A DNA stretch of 64,000 bases, from positions 42,689 through 106,688 of the forward strand of contig JADKAJ010000008.1 of the NCBI GenBank assembly GCA_016719165.1, given 5' to 3'. This DNA is from Chitinophagaceae bacterium. Its GTDB lineage: Bacteria > Bacteroidota > Bacteroidia > Chitinophagales > Chitinophagaceae. Position 1 is the stretch's first letter. Every line of letters starts with the position of its first letter. Below the pieces are notes generated by a model, which made no database searches, was not told where the DNA came from, and saw only the letters and a program-made list of their open reading frames with translations. Below are positions 9,036-17,804 of this stretch, piece after piece. The position numbers and the translations under genes were made by a program.

Positions 9036-9461
9036 ATGGAATGGAAGTTTTCACTGGATTCTATAAAAGATATAGCGACAGCGTTTTGGGAAGCGGCCGG
9101 CAATGCTTCTGTAATTGCTTTCCACGGGCAAATGGGAACGGGAAAGACGACTCTTATTCATGCCCTCTGTGATGTTAAAGGAGTAAAGGATGTGGTGAGC
9201 AGCCCGACTTTTTCCATTATTAATGAGTATGTGTATGATTGCGAAGGAACAAAGAAGCCGCTCTTTCATATGGATCTTTATCGTCTGAAAGATGAACAGG
9301 AAGCACAACAGGCGGGTGTGGAAGATGCCCTGCACAGCGGTCATATCTGCCTGGTGGAATGGCCGGAAAAAGCCCCCGGCATATTCCCGGATAACACCTT
9401 TCATGCGTACCTGGAACTTATTGATAGCAAAACAAGAAGGCTGAAAATCAGCAATAATTAG
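9036..9461 (+). CDS. tsaE: tRNA threonylcarbamoyladenosine ATPase TsaE
   Basis: A 141-residue cytosolic ATPase that acts with TsaB and TsaD in forming t6A37 on ANN-decoding tRNAs. Walker A GQMGTGKT is at residues 31-38, followed by the conserved SSPTFSIINEY segment and HMDLYRL. The C-terminal VEWPEKA is typical. Length is normal. The next gene, alanine dehydrogenase, follows 43 nt later on the same strand, a pairing I recall from other Bacteroidota. Confidence 0.93.
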   Translation: MEWKFSLDSIKDIATAFWEAAGNASVIAFHGQMGTGKTTLIHALCDVKGVKDVVSSPTFSIINEYVYDCEGTKKPLFHMDLYRLKDEQEAQQAGVEDALHSGHICLVEWPEKAPGIFPDNTFHAYLELIDSKTRRLKISNN

Positions 9462-9504
9462 TTATTTTTGAAAGTAGTCAGCATCAACTTTCACAACCAA
9501 CTTC

Positions 9505-10719
9505 ATGAGTCAGCAAAGACCTAAAATCAGTACTTCTTTCAGCTATGAAACCCTGGAAGAAACACTTGATATAAAACCCAGGGCGGAAGGGATGATGATA
9601 GGTATTCCCAAAGAGATCGCTTTCCAGGAAAATCGCATAGCGCTGACCCCGGATGCGGTAAGTGTGCTGATAAGCAATGGGCACCAGGTAATGATAGAAC
9701 ATAATGCCGGCGAAGCTTCCCATTTCAGGGACAAAGATTACAGTGAAGCAGGTGCTAAGATTGTATATGACAGGGAAAGTGTTTTTAAAGCGCCTATACT
9801 GGTAAAAAGTGCCCCGATTATTGATGAAGATCTGCCGCTGCTGCAATTAAGTCAGATCATCATTTCTCCCATTCATCTTGCTGTAATGAAAGCTGAGATC
9901 CTGGAGAAAATGATGGAGAAAAGAGTTACCGCTATTTCTTTTGAGAACCTGAAAGACGATAGTGATTCTTATCCAATCGTTCGCAGTATGAGTGAAATTG
10001 CCGGTAGCGCCGTGATGCTGATCGCTGCACAATATCTTGGCTCCGCTAATCATGGCAAAGGTGTGTTACTGGGCGGTGTATCCGGTATTGCCCCAACAAA
10101 AGTTATTATCATTGGGGCAGGAATAGTGGGAGAGTATGCGGCGAGGGCAGCTCTTGCATTAGGTGCTTCTGTGAAAGTATTTGATAACAGTGTGTATCGG
10201 CTAAAACGGTTACAGAATAATATTGGCCAGCGGATGTGGACCTCGGTTATTGAGCCGAGATTATTAGCCAAACAGCTCAAAACCTGTGAAGTGGCCGTTG
10301 GGGCGCTGGGTTCAGAAACAGGAAGAACCCCGTTGATTGTGACAGAAGAAATGGTCAGTAATATGCGACCGGGTTCTGTCATTATTGATGTGAGTATTGA
10401 CCGGGGTGGTTGTTTTGAAACATCAGAAATTACATCACATGAGCACCCCATCTTTATGAAGTATGGGGTGATACATTACTGTGTACCCAATATTCCATCC
10501 GGTTTTGCCCGGACCGCTTCGCAGGCTATCAGCAATGTGTTGATGCCATTACTGCTTGAAGCAGGTGAGGAGGGTGGTTTTGAAAACCTGGTTTGGCACA
10601 AATTACATCTCCGCAGCGGTATATATCTTTTTAAAGGGGCATTGACCAATTTCTATCTCAGCCAGCGGTTTGATTTAAAGTATACGGATTTAAATTTGCT
10701 GATTGCAAGCCAGCGGTAG
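9505..10719 (+). CDS. ald: Alanine dehydrogenase
   Basis: A 404-residue enzyme of the alanine dehydrogenase/transhydrogenase family that interconverts L-alanine and pyruvate with NAD. The N-terminal domain carries IGIPKEIAFQENRIALTP, with the substrate-binding Arg, and KSAP with the conserved Lys. The Rossmann loop IIGAGIVGEYAA is near residue 196. There is an N-terminal extension of about 30 residues before the canonical start; ATG 9505 is kept because the frame has no better start until an internal Met. It probably shares a transcript with tsaE. Confidence 0.88.
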   Translation: MSQQRPKISTSFSYETLEETLDIKPRAEGMMIGIPKEIAFQENRIALTPDAVSVLISNGHQVMIEHNAGEASHFRDKDYSEAGAKIVYDRESVFKAPILVKSAPIIDEDLPLLQLSQIIISPIHLAVMKAEILEKMMEKRVTAISFENLKDDSDSYPIVRSMSEIAGSAVMLIAAQYLGSANHGKGVLLGGVSGIAPTKVIIIGAGIVGEYAARAALALGASVKVFDNSVYRLKRLQNNIGQRMWTSVIEPRLLAKQLKTCEVAVGALGSETGRTPLIVTEEMVSNMRPGSVIIDVSIDRGGCFETSEITSHEHPIFMKYGVIHYCVPNIPSGFARTASQAISNVLMPLLLEAGEEGGFENLVWHKLHLRSGIYLFKGALTNFYLSQRFDLKYTDLNLLIASQR

Positions 10720-10727
10720 GCAAAAAA

Positions 10728-10758
10728 TTTGTCGTATAATTTTTTATATGTACATTTA
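10728..10758 (+). promoter_or_regulatory. Promoter of the 10.8 kb lipoprotein gene
   Basis: TTTG at 10728-10731, a 19-nt spacer, then TACATTTA at 10751-10758 (7 of 8 to TAnnTTTG). The gene starts 70 nt downstream, leaving a fairly long leader. Confidence 0.55.
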
Positions 10759-10828
10759 GTTGATTACATCCCCTAAGAATTCTTCTTAATTCTGCCTGTC
10801 ATTTATTAATTTCTTTAAAAAAATCAAC

Positions 10829-11632
10829 ATGAGAAATGTTCTGATCATCATGGCAGGGCTGTTTGTGCTTGCCTGTAACAATCAAGAAGACAAAAAGGCC
10901 GAGAAGAAAGTAAAGTACAGCGATCTGGTTAATGAACGTCTTAACGGTAATGTTCAAAGTGTGGAAGAAACTCCATACCAGGTGGATAGCGCTGGTAAGA
11001 TCGGGAATATGGATTCCTGTTGTATTGATCTGGTAGAATACGATGAAAATGGCAATGCTGTTAAGTTTACCTCAAAGGACAGCAAAGGGACGGTAAAGAA
11101 TCAATCCGTTTATACCCGGCATGAGACAGGTTTATGGATCGGGTCAACTGACACCAAAGAAGGTGGTAAGCCATCGGGATCAATGAAAGTAGGAGTAGAT
11201 GATAAAGGCCAGTATACAGTAGCGGAGGCTTTTGATTCTACCGGAAAGCTTGATGTTTATTATACTGATACTAAACAAAATGAATTTGGCCAGATTTTGG
11301 GATGGAAACAATATGATAAGGATAGTGTTTTCAGAATGCAAGGTGAAGCCACATATGACAAGGGCTTGCAGATGGGATTCACAACTAAAGACAGTGTCGG
11401 CAAATTAAAGTCATCCAGTTCTTTCAAGTATAATGATAAGGGAGAACAAACTGAAGCTTTACAAACCAATGTTATAAAAGATTCCACAACGACAAAAGTG
11501 ACAAAATATACCTATGATTCTCATGATGAAATAGGTAACTGGACACAGCGTACTACCTTTGATGATAAAGGCAAGGCAATAAAAATTGTCAAAAGAGTTT
11601 ATACATACAGGAAGGACGAAGAGAAAAAATAA
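10829..11632 (+). CDS. Lipoprotein of unknown function
   Basis: A 267-residue protein with a lipoprotein signal ending in FVLAC (C16), so it is likely anchored in the envelope. The body contains repeated short YDENGNAV- and YNDKGEQT-like units with alternating charged and aromatic residues, reminiscent of the beta-hairpin repeats of YD/RHS or MORN-type proteins but not a clear match to either. I do not recognise the family. It has its own promoter and is followed by a strong palindromic terminator. Confidence 0.7.
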   Translation: MRNVLIIMAGLFVLACNNQEDKKAEKKVKYSDLVNERLNGNVQSVEETPYQVDSAGKIGNMDSCCIDLVEYDENGNAVKFTSKDSKGTVKNQSVYTRHETGLWIGSTDTKEGGKPSGSMKVGVDDKGQYTVAEAFDSTGKLDVYYTDTKQNEFGQILGWKQYDKDSVFRMQGEATYDKGLQMGFTTKDSVGKLKSSSSFKYNDKGEQTEALQTNVIKDSTTTKVTKYTYDSHDEIGNWTQRTTFDDKGKAIKIVKRVYTYRKDEEKK

Positions 11633-11657
11633 TTTTGTTATTCTACTATTATTGCAG

Positions 11658-11695
11658 ATTAAATGTGCCCGTTAGATCTAACGGGCACATTTAAT
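11658..11695. terminator. Perfect 38-nt palindrome, bidirectional terminator
   Basis: Two 19-nt arms with no loop (centre GTTAGA/TCTAAC, then CGGGCACATTTAAT) lie between convergent genes. The right arm touches the last base of the receptor stop codon. AT-rich arm ends give short T or A runs on both strands, so it can terminate both ways. Confidence 0.75.
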
Positions 11696-13717
11696 TACAG
11701 GTGCAACCTGAATTGGATGTATATATTCCTTCCCGGTCTTGGAATATTTCCCCAGTCCAGGTGCTCATGATATTTTCTGTCAAAAATATTCTCAACTCCT
11801 CCCTGTAACTCAATAATATTATTAAATATCATTGTATTGTAGCCAAACCGAATATGCAAAAGGGAATAGCCAGTTGTAATATCTTCCCCGGCTTCTGTAT
11901 TTATACAGTCTTGTTTACTTGCGGCTTCTGCTTCCAGTTGTACAGAAAAATTCTTTGGCTGATACCGGACTGATGTTGTATTCTTCAAAGGAGCAATAAA
12001 GGGTAATGGATTTCCTTTATTGTCTTTACCGGCTGTATACCGGATAGTGGAAACCACATCAATGGCAGGGGAAGGTTTAAGTATCAAACTGCCTTCCATT
12101 CCGGATACAGATGCATCCGGGATATTGATAAATTCTTTTACGCCATTGGCGCCGATCGTCATAGTACTGAAAGAAGAATTGATAGTGCCTTTTATATAGT
12201 CAAACAAACTGGAATAGAAATAACTAAGTTGAACCCGGTTGTTTTTCCAGTTGTATATGGCAGACAAATCAGCCTGTAGTGATTTTTCAATGTTCAGTTT
12301 TGGATTGCCGATATAATCGTATCCATCATTACTGTTGAACAGGTAAAAGCCATATAGCTCACTGGCTGTTGGCATTCTTTCAGCGTAAGCTATACTGGCC
12401 GATACTTTTATCTTTTGTGAGAGTTTTTTTGAGAAAAGTACTGAAAGGTTTTTCAATAAATCATTTCTTTTAGCAGAAGGATAGCCAAAAATACTAACCT
12501 GGTCTTTGGCTTCCTGGGAGACTAAATTATGGGTTATAAAATCAGTTCTGCCGGTTACCTGTAGTTTCAATGTGCTGTCGATTTGCATTAACCAGGAAGC
12601 AGAAATGCCGTATTGGTTTTTTCTATTGTCCGGCCAGGTAAGCATATACATTGGAAGTTCGCCCGGCTGGTACATCGTCATCGAAGCTTTTAAAAAAGTA
12701 GAAGAACCGTCTGCCCTGAGGAGTAATCTTTGCTTTTGATTTATTTTAAGTTCAGCTTCTGAATAAGCGCCATAAGTTTTACTCCACCCCGGCATATCCA
12801 TGTGTATTGGTACGTTTGTCCTTTTGGTGTCATCCATGGTATGGTTAATCTTATTAGCATATATTTTGACCTGCCATTTGTATAGTGACTTTGATGGATT
12901 TTCCCGGTGCATACTCAATGAGCCAATCCTGGCTGCTGCATATCCCACATCCATAGGCAAGGCTGGGTAACCAATATTCCATCCATCATCGCCCAGCAGG
13001 TCTGCTTTAAAATAGGTGTATGTGTTGTGCTTATATTTTACGGATAAAGAGTAGTTCGCTTTTTCGAAATGTGAAAAATCAATTACATCACCACCACTAC
13101 TTCGATAATTTTTATTGTTGCGGTAAGTACCACTCATCCTGAAAGCCCATTTATCCCGTTGAATAATTTAACCGGGCAGATTCATATACACTTCTGGCAG
13201 CCGTTTGATAACCACTGCTGATCATCCCTGTTATTTTATTTGCATTCAGATAATCCGGTTCTGCCATCTTCATATTAATAGTACCACCAACTGACGAACC
13301 GCTCATAAATCCGGTAGTAACAGTTTGTACCTGCAGGTTTTCCAGGTTGATGGGTTCAATATAAATAGTAGCAGGGTCCATTTTATCAGTACAGGCTCCG
13401 TGAATCCTCATGCCATCTACTAATACATTGATCTGACCGCCGCTAAATGAACGCAGAGCCGGTTCCATGCCGTATGAACCCCGGCGTAACAGGGAAACCT
13501 CCGGTAAGCGACTTATGATTTCTTCAATAGTGGAGGCTTTATTTGATCTGAAAAAGTTAACCAGTAGTCGTTGGTGATTTTTTTGATTTGTGCTTATAGT
13601 TATCTCCCTCAGTTCAATGATGCGACTGCTGTCATCACTCATTGTTGATTGGTATAGTTGGGCGTTTATCAACAAAAAGCTGTTGATGAGTAGTAAACTA
13701 ATAATTAATTTTTTCAA
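11695..13717 (-). pseudogene. OprC-like TonB-dependent copper receptor, frameshifted
   Basis: Two adjacent frames together form one outer-membrane receptor. The first (13151-13717, 188 residues) has a signal peptide, a plug domain and GACTDKMDP, in which C109 and M113 form the CxxxM motif that binds copper in OprC. The second (11695-13137, 480 residues) is the beta-barrel, rich in Met and His (HMDMPGW, ELPMYML), ending in the usual terminal aromatic strand. The break is at about 13140-13151: removing one base, or adding two, restores reading from NYSTG into DKWAFRMSG. Expected function is copper import. The break may be a real lesion or a base-call error in a G run. Confidence 0.72.
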
Positions 13718-13733
13718 GGTTGTATAATTTAAA

Positions 13734-13755
13734 GCAGGTGGGAAAACCCACCCGC
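13734..13755. repeat. Intergenic hairpin between lipoprotein and receptor
   Basis: GGTGGG-AAAA-CCCACC with outer AGC/GCT pairs lies in the 50-nt gap. It has no strong T-run on the minus strand, so it may attenuate or stabilise rather than fully terminate. Confidence 0.4.
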
Positions 13756-13767
13756 TGTTATTAACTG

Positions 13768-14598
13768 CTAAAATTCAACATCAAAATATTGTGTGGTATC
13801 AGCTACAGCTGCACCTGACATAAAATCAAGGTTTAGTCTCCAGAGACCTGTCATAGTGAAATTTACTTTCCCTTTGTAATGACCATTACCAACATGTGTC
13901 GGGTTTACATTATTAGGTGAACCATGACCCATGGTGGGCATTTCCGGAGTTAATACTACAGACATGCTGCTGTCAGCCGGCCAGCTCATCATAGATGCTT
14001 TTTTGTAAATAGCTATTTCCATGTCGTTGATACCCACTTTTGAACTGGTAGCTGTAGGTTCAATCAGGGAGATAAAGTATTTGGCGCCATTATGTGCAGC
14101 AGTGAATGATTTTTGTCTGGACCTGGTGGGTTCATTTACAGTAATTGGAATAGTTAATGATCCTTCTTTATCAGTAAGGTTATTTTGCACCTGTATTTTA
14201 AGTGTCCAGGTTCCACCCATTGAAGACATAATAAAGGTTACACTGCAAGGAAATAAATGGTTGACAGCTTTTTCAGAATCCGGATTTTCATAAGGAGAGG
14301 AATGCATCATTGTTCCCATATCCATCAAAGGAGTAAGTTGTATGTGAGCATCTTCAATCCTGTTTCCTGATACAGAATCATACAGCGCAATATAGAATTT
14401 TGTGTAGCCAGCGTTTATTGAAGCTTCTTTTGTGTACACTTCTACTTTAGTTGCCGCCCCAGCAGCATACCCTTCAATAATTTTTGTTAATCCCGCGACT
14501 GGATCTGGCTCCTGCACATCATCTTTCGAACAGGCAGAAAGGAATACAGCAACACATAGAACTGCAAGTGATAGTAATATCAGTATAGATTTTTTCAT
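13768..14598 (-). CDS. Met/His-rich lipoprotein with YtkA/FixH-like domains
   Basis: A 276-residue lipoprotein (signal ending LSAC, C23). It appears to hold two beta-sandwich repeats. The second, about 170-276, has EMPTMGHGSPNNVNPTHVG then GHYKGKVNFTMTGLWRLNL, the pattern of YtkA/FixH-like domains. The first repeat has MDMGTMMHSSPYENP. The Met and His clusters suit Cu(I) binding. It sits 50 nt upstream of the OprC-like receptor and downstream of a small Cys protein. A surface or periplasmic copper-binding partner of the receptor is my inference. Confidence 0.65.
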   Translation of the reverse strand: MKKSILILLSLAVLCVAVFLSACSKDDVQEPDPVAGLTKIIEGYAAGAATKVEVYTKEASINAGYTKFYIALYDSVSGNRIEDAHIQLTPLMDMGTMMHSSPYENPDSEKAVNHLFPCSVTFIMSSMGGTWTLKIQVQNNLTDKEGSLTIPITVNEPTRSRQKSFTAAHNGAKYFISLIEPTATSSKVGINDMEIAIYKKASMMSWPADSSMSVVLTPEMPTMGHGSPNNVNPTHVGNGHYKGKVNFTMTGLWRLNLDFMSGAAVADTTQYFDVEF

Positions 14599-14695
14599 AA
14601 AAACAGTATTTGTTTGAATAATTGTATGAAATACAGGTACAGCGATGCTTTTTTAACGCATCAATTAAAAACGGGTGGCAATTAGATCGGTATGA

Positions 14696-15070
14696 TCAAC
14701 TGAGTGAAGGGGGACGAAATACAGCAATAGTATGATTGAAGCTATAAGTAGCTGTACTGAAGGGATTATAAATAAGATCGATTTCAGGAGCAGAAATCGA
14801 ATAGTTGATTGTAGTTATAGTACAAGGACTAGTTTCAAGTAATTGTTTGATCTGTAAGGGAGCTTCTTCGTTCTGGTGTTGTTCTGTTTCTTTTATTTTG
14901 TTATTGAGAAAGCACTTGCCATCACATTTTAGTTCCGGACGGTCTTTGTTAATACAGTATTCTTTGGCTATAGTGGTTCTGTTGGCAAAAAACCAGATGG
15001 TAAAACCAGTAGCATAGAAAAGCTGGAATGAAAAAATAAAAACAAGTATGATCGCAATGACTTTTTTCAC
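14696..15070 (-). CDS. Small membrane-anchored Cys-motif protein
   Basis: A 124-residue protein with one N-terminal hydrophobic segment (about 4-30) that looks like a signal anchor, then a Cys motif with C39, C49 and C53 (CX9CX3C, containing PELKCDGKC), and a polar tail. I recognise the motif as recurrent in Bacteroidota small proteins near metal genes, but no function is established. Its place just upstream of the Met/His lipoprotein and the OprC-like receptor suggests copper binding or redox sensing. Confidence 0.6.
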   Translation of the reverse strand: MKKVIAIILVFIFSFQLFYATGFTIWFFANRTTIAKEYCINKDRPELKCDGKCFLNNKIKETEQHQNEEAPLQIKQLLETSPCTITTINYSISAPEIDLIYNPFSTATYSFNHTIAVFRPPSLS

Positions 15071-15141
15071 AATTGCAAATATAGCCGGCGATATAAAAAA
15101 TGGCAGCTGATTTTAATCAGTAGCGGGTATGATTAAAGACA

Positions 15142-15765
15142 TCAATGTCTTTTATAGTCATTAATATTAATGAGGTGTGTACAAAACTTATATTCAGTTT
15201 CGTCATTGCTGCTTACTGCCACAAGCCGGTGCTTACAGTATTTATTGATCAGGGAGTGATATAAGTCAATACCTGCTGTATCAAGGTTAGTACACGGTTC
15301 ATCGAGTAAAACAATCATCGTATCAGAAAGTATGCACTGGGCAAGTTTTACCCGTTGTTTCATTCCGGAGGAATAATACCGGATCTGCTTATGAACCGCT
15401 TTTTCCAGGCCAATTATAGAAATAATTTCTTTTGCAGAAAGTCCCGGGAGCCACGGTTTAAATCCCTGGTGAAAATTCATGAACTCAGTCAATGTCATCT
15501 CTTCGATCACTTCGAGGTAAGGAGCGCAGATAGATATATGCTGATATATTTGTTCATTGGCCAATTCATTCCCGGCAATTGCCCATTGGATTTTTCCTTC
15601 ATTGATCATCATACCACCACTGAGTACTTGCAACAATGTACTTTTTCCCGAACCGTTTGGCCCGGTGATGGCATATGCATTTCCTGTTTCAAATGTATAA
15701 GTGAAATGACGGAATATCCAGTCACGGTTAAACCGCTTTCCGGCATCAGATAGGGAGATCGTCAT
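15142..15765 (-). CDS. ABC transporter ATP-binding protein, atypical
   Basis: A 207-residue single ABC ATPase domain. Walker A GPNGSGKS is at 35-42, the signature is SSGMKQR, and Walker B reads VLLDEPCTNLD. Two usual catalytic elements are altered: the Q-loop region reads ICAPYLEV, with no Gln, and the H-switch reads SSND, with Asn where His is expected. No permease gene is nearby. I chose ATG 15763-15765 over the upstream Met at 15813 because AAAGG precedes it and homology starts there. The gene overlaps the lpxA stop by about 20 nt, so it is translationally coupled to lpxA. Confidence 0.8.
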   Translation of the reverse strand: MTISLSDAGKRFNRDWIFRHFTYTFETGNAYAITGPNGSGKSTLLQVLSGGMMINEGKIQWAIAGNELANEQIYQHISICAPYLEVIEEMTLTEFMNFHQGFKPWLPGLSAKEIISIIGLEKAVHKQIRYYSSGMKQRVKLAQCILSDTMIVLLDEPCTNLDTAGIDLYHSLINKYCKHRLVAVSSNDETEYKFCTHLININDYKRH

Positions 15766-16552
15766 CGTTGCTGCCTTTAGTGAACCGTTTGATGATACCC
15801 CTTCCACTTTCACGGATAAAGGTTACTATTTCATCCCGTTCATCAGTAGCGGGCATTTCTTCTTCAATATATTCAACTGCCTGGCTGGTGTTCATCCCTT
15901 TATTATACAGTACACGATAAATGTCAAGGATATGATTAATACGTTCTACACTGAAGCCGCGGCGTTTCAATCCGATTGAGTTGACACCGGCATAACTTAA
16001 AGGAGTACGGCCTGCTTTTATATACGGAGGAACATCTTTTCCAACAAGTGAGCCCCCGCTTATAAATGAATGGGCACCAATGGTTACAAACTGGTGTACA
16101 GCACACATGCCGCCGATAATAGCCCAATCGCCGATGGTAACATGCCCTGCCACCTGTGTATTATTACTGGTAATGCAATTATCACCCACAAAACAATCGT
16201 GGGCAAAATGACAATAGGCCATGATAAGGCAATTTTTTCCGATAACAGTTTTATCCCTGTCTTTTGTACCGCGGTTCACTGTAACAAACTCACGGATGGT
16301 GGTACCATCGCCTATATAAACGTTGGAATATTCACCCTGGAATTTCAGGTCCTGCGGAATGGCAGCTATAACTGCCCCTGGAAAAATGCGGCAGTTTTTA
16401 CCGATCCTGGCACCTTCCATGATCGTTACATTAGAGCCGATCCAGGTTCCGTCCCCAATTTCAACGTCCTGATGAATAACGGTGAAAGGGTCAATTTTTA
16501 CATTGGTGGCCAGCCTTGCATTAGGATGAATATATGTATGCGGATGAATCAT
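15746..16552 (-). CDS. lpxA: UDP-N-acetylglucosamine acyltransferase LpxA
   Basis: A 268-residue cytosolic trimeric acyltransferase that performs the first step of lipid A synthesis. The N-terminal two thirds are hexapeptide repeats of a left-handed beta helix (IGDGTWIGSNV, IGKNCRI and others). The catalytic His of the AHDC motif is H118, and H115 precedes it. The C-terminal helices follow. Other Raetz-pathway genes are not adjacent on this side. A GC-rich palindrome lies 15-36 nt before the ATG. Confidence 0.95.
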   Translation of the reverse strand: MIHPHTYIHPNARLATNVKIDPFTVIHQDVEIGDGTWIGSNVTIMEGARIGKNCRIFPGAVIAAIPQDLKFQGEYSNVYIGDGTTIREFVTVNRGTKDRDKTVIGKNCLIMAYCHFAHDCFVGDNCITSNNTQVAGHVTIGDWAIIGGMCAVHQFVTIGAHSFISGGSLVGKDVPPYIKAGRTPLSYAGVNSIGLKRRGFSVERINHILDIYRVLYNKGMNTSQAVEYIEEEMPATDERDEIVTFIRESGRGIIKRFTKGSNDDDLPI

Positions 16553-16567
16553 GCAATTTTAAAAATT

Positions 16568-16588
16568 CCCGCCCGGGGCGGGACGGGC
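16568..16588. repeat. GC-rich palindrome in the lpxA leader
   Basis: CCCGCCCGGGGCGGG is two 7-nt arms around one base, followed by ACGGGC. It stands out in AT-rich intergenic DNA. On the lpxA transcript it would form a stable hairpin just before the start. Function unknown. Confidence 0.45.
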
Positions 16589-16699
16589 AAAGTTAGTTGT
16601 TACGGCCAAAACCCGAAGTTTTTTTGGACATATATTGTTAAAAATCAGCATCTGATCAGTATCATTCGGCGTTACACCATTAATCTGCATGATAAAGCG

Positions 16700-16707
16700 T
16701 AATTTCG
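16700..16707 (+). promoter_or_regulatory. Putative -7 box of the AraC-family gene
   Basis: TAATTTCG (one mismatch to TAnnTTTG) lies 8 nt before ATG 16716. It favours that ATG over the upstream in-frame ATG at 16689. No clear -33 box. Confidence 0.35.
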
Positions 16708-16715
16708 CAGTTCGT

Positions 16716-17657
16716 ATGCACAATCCTCCGGATATACTGACACTGGCTTATAAACAAATCCTCATGCAGGACCAGATGGTGCTGCTACAGGAAAAAGAGC
16801 AGCAGACACCCGGTTCGGTACAATACACTATTAACAGGTACCGTCGCCATCCGCAATGGAATATTGAAGATACCGGCATGCTCGTATATCATTATGAAAA
16901 GAAAGAGCCAAAAGAAAACTACCTGGAGCTTAAATTTTGTGTGAGTGGTAATGTGTACTGCCGTAAAAAAGATTCAGAATGTGATATGTGCCAGTTCAAT
17001 GCTTCCAAAACCTGCATGGAAAGGGTGGAAAGTGTGGATGTGGTAAGTTTCAGGTTTTCACCGGTGCATATGAGCCAATTTGTAAAGCCCAGAAAAGGGA
17101 ATGCAGCACTTACTGATGATATTTTAAGTTTCAGTCATAATTCTTCATTCACCAAGATTCTTCCATTATGTGGCAAAACAAGAATGGTGTTGGAAGGAGT
17201 CTTAAATCATACCTACAGCGACAGCCTGGAGAATATTTATATCAATGCCCAAACGCAGATGTTGCTACTCTACAGTTTGGATTGTATGCTGGGAGAAAAA
17301 GAGATTGATGTCATCAGCTGTAAATTCCTGGCTAATGAAGCAGACAGGGAAAAAATTGTAAAAGCAAGGGAAATCCTCATTCAGCATATTGGTGAGCCAA
17401 TCACCATTAAAGAACTAAGCCGTAAAGTTGCAATCAATGAATGCTACCTGAAAAAAGGGTTCAAAGAATTATTCGGCACAACTGTATTTGATTTCTACCA
17501 AAGCCAGCGGATGGAGCATGCCAAATACCTGTTGTACGAAAAAGGATTAAGTGTTACTGAAGTCTCTATGATGCTTGGGTACTCTTCTATTTCCCACTTC
17601 TCCACCGCCTTCAAAAAGCACACCGGTTTAAAACCATGTGAACTTTTATTACGATAA
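16716..17657 (+). CDS. AraC-family transcriptional regulator with N-terminal Cys cluster
   Basis: A 313-residue regulator. The C-terminal 100 residues hold two helix-turn-helix units (ITIKELSRKVAINECYLKKGF and VTEVSMMLGYSSISHFSTAF) of the AraC/XylS fold, PchR-like. The N-terminal domain has four Cys in C-x6-C-x2-C-x8-C arrangement (VYCRKKDSECDMCQ, then KTC), which could bind a metal or sense redox. It stands first on the plus strand before the cytochrome and heme island, so control of that island is a reasonable guess. An alternative start is ATG 16689. Confidence 0.82.
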   Translation: MHNPPDILTLAYKQILMQDQMVLLQEKEQQTPGSVQYTINRYRRHPQWNIEDTGMLVYHYEKKEPKENYLELKFCVSGNVYCRKKDSECDMCQFNASKTCMERVESVDVVSFRFSPVHMSQFVKPRKGNAALTDDILSFSHNSSFTKILPLCGKTRMVLEGVLNHTYSDSLENIYINAQTQMLLLYSLDCMLGEKEIDVISCKFLANEADREKIVKAREILIQHIGEPITIKELSRKVAINECYLKKGFKELFGTTVFDFYQSQRMEHAKYLLYEKGLSVTEVSMMLGYSSISHFSTAFKKHTGLKPCELLLR

Positions 17658-17804
17658 TTCATTAGTGAGTTTACTATCATTTAGTCGTATTAGACTGTCG
17701 TAATATTTATCTAAATAGATAAGCAGGGCGCAATATTATTTCTATGCCATCCGTTACAGGACACATGGCATCATTTTTGAATATTTAGTTGTCAATTGTC
17801 ACAG

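Noticed and set aside
13135..13155. Programmed frameshift in the receptor
   Set aside because: No slippery heptamer or downstream pseudoknot was recognised, and receptors of this family are not known to use one; a lesion or base error is simpler.
16070..16702. 210-residue plus-strand frame over lpxA
   Set aside because: Antisense of the LpxA hexapeptide repeats; no recognisable domain and it crosses the lpxA promoter.
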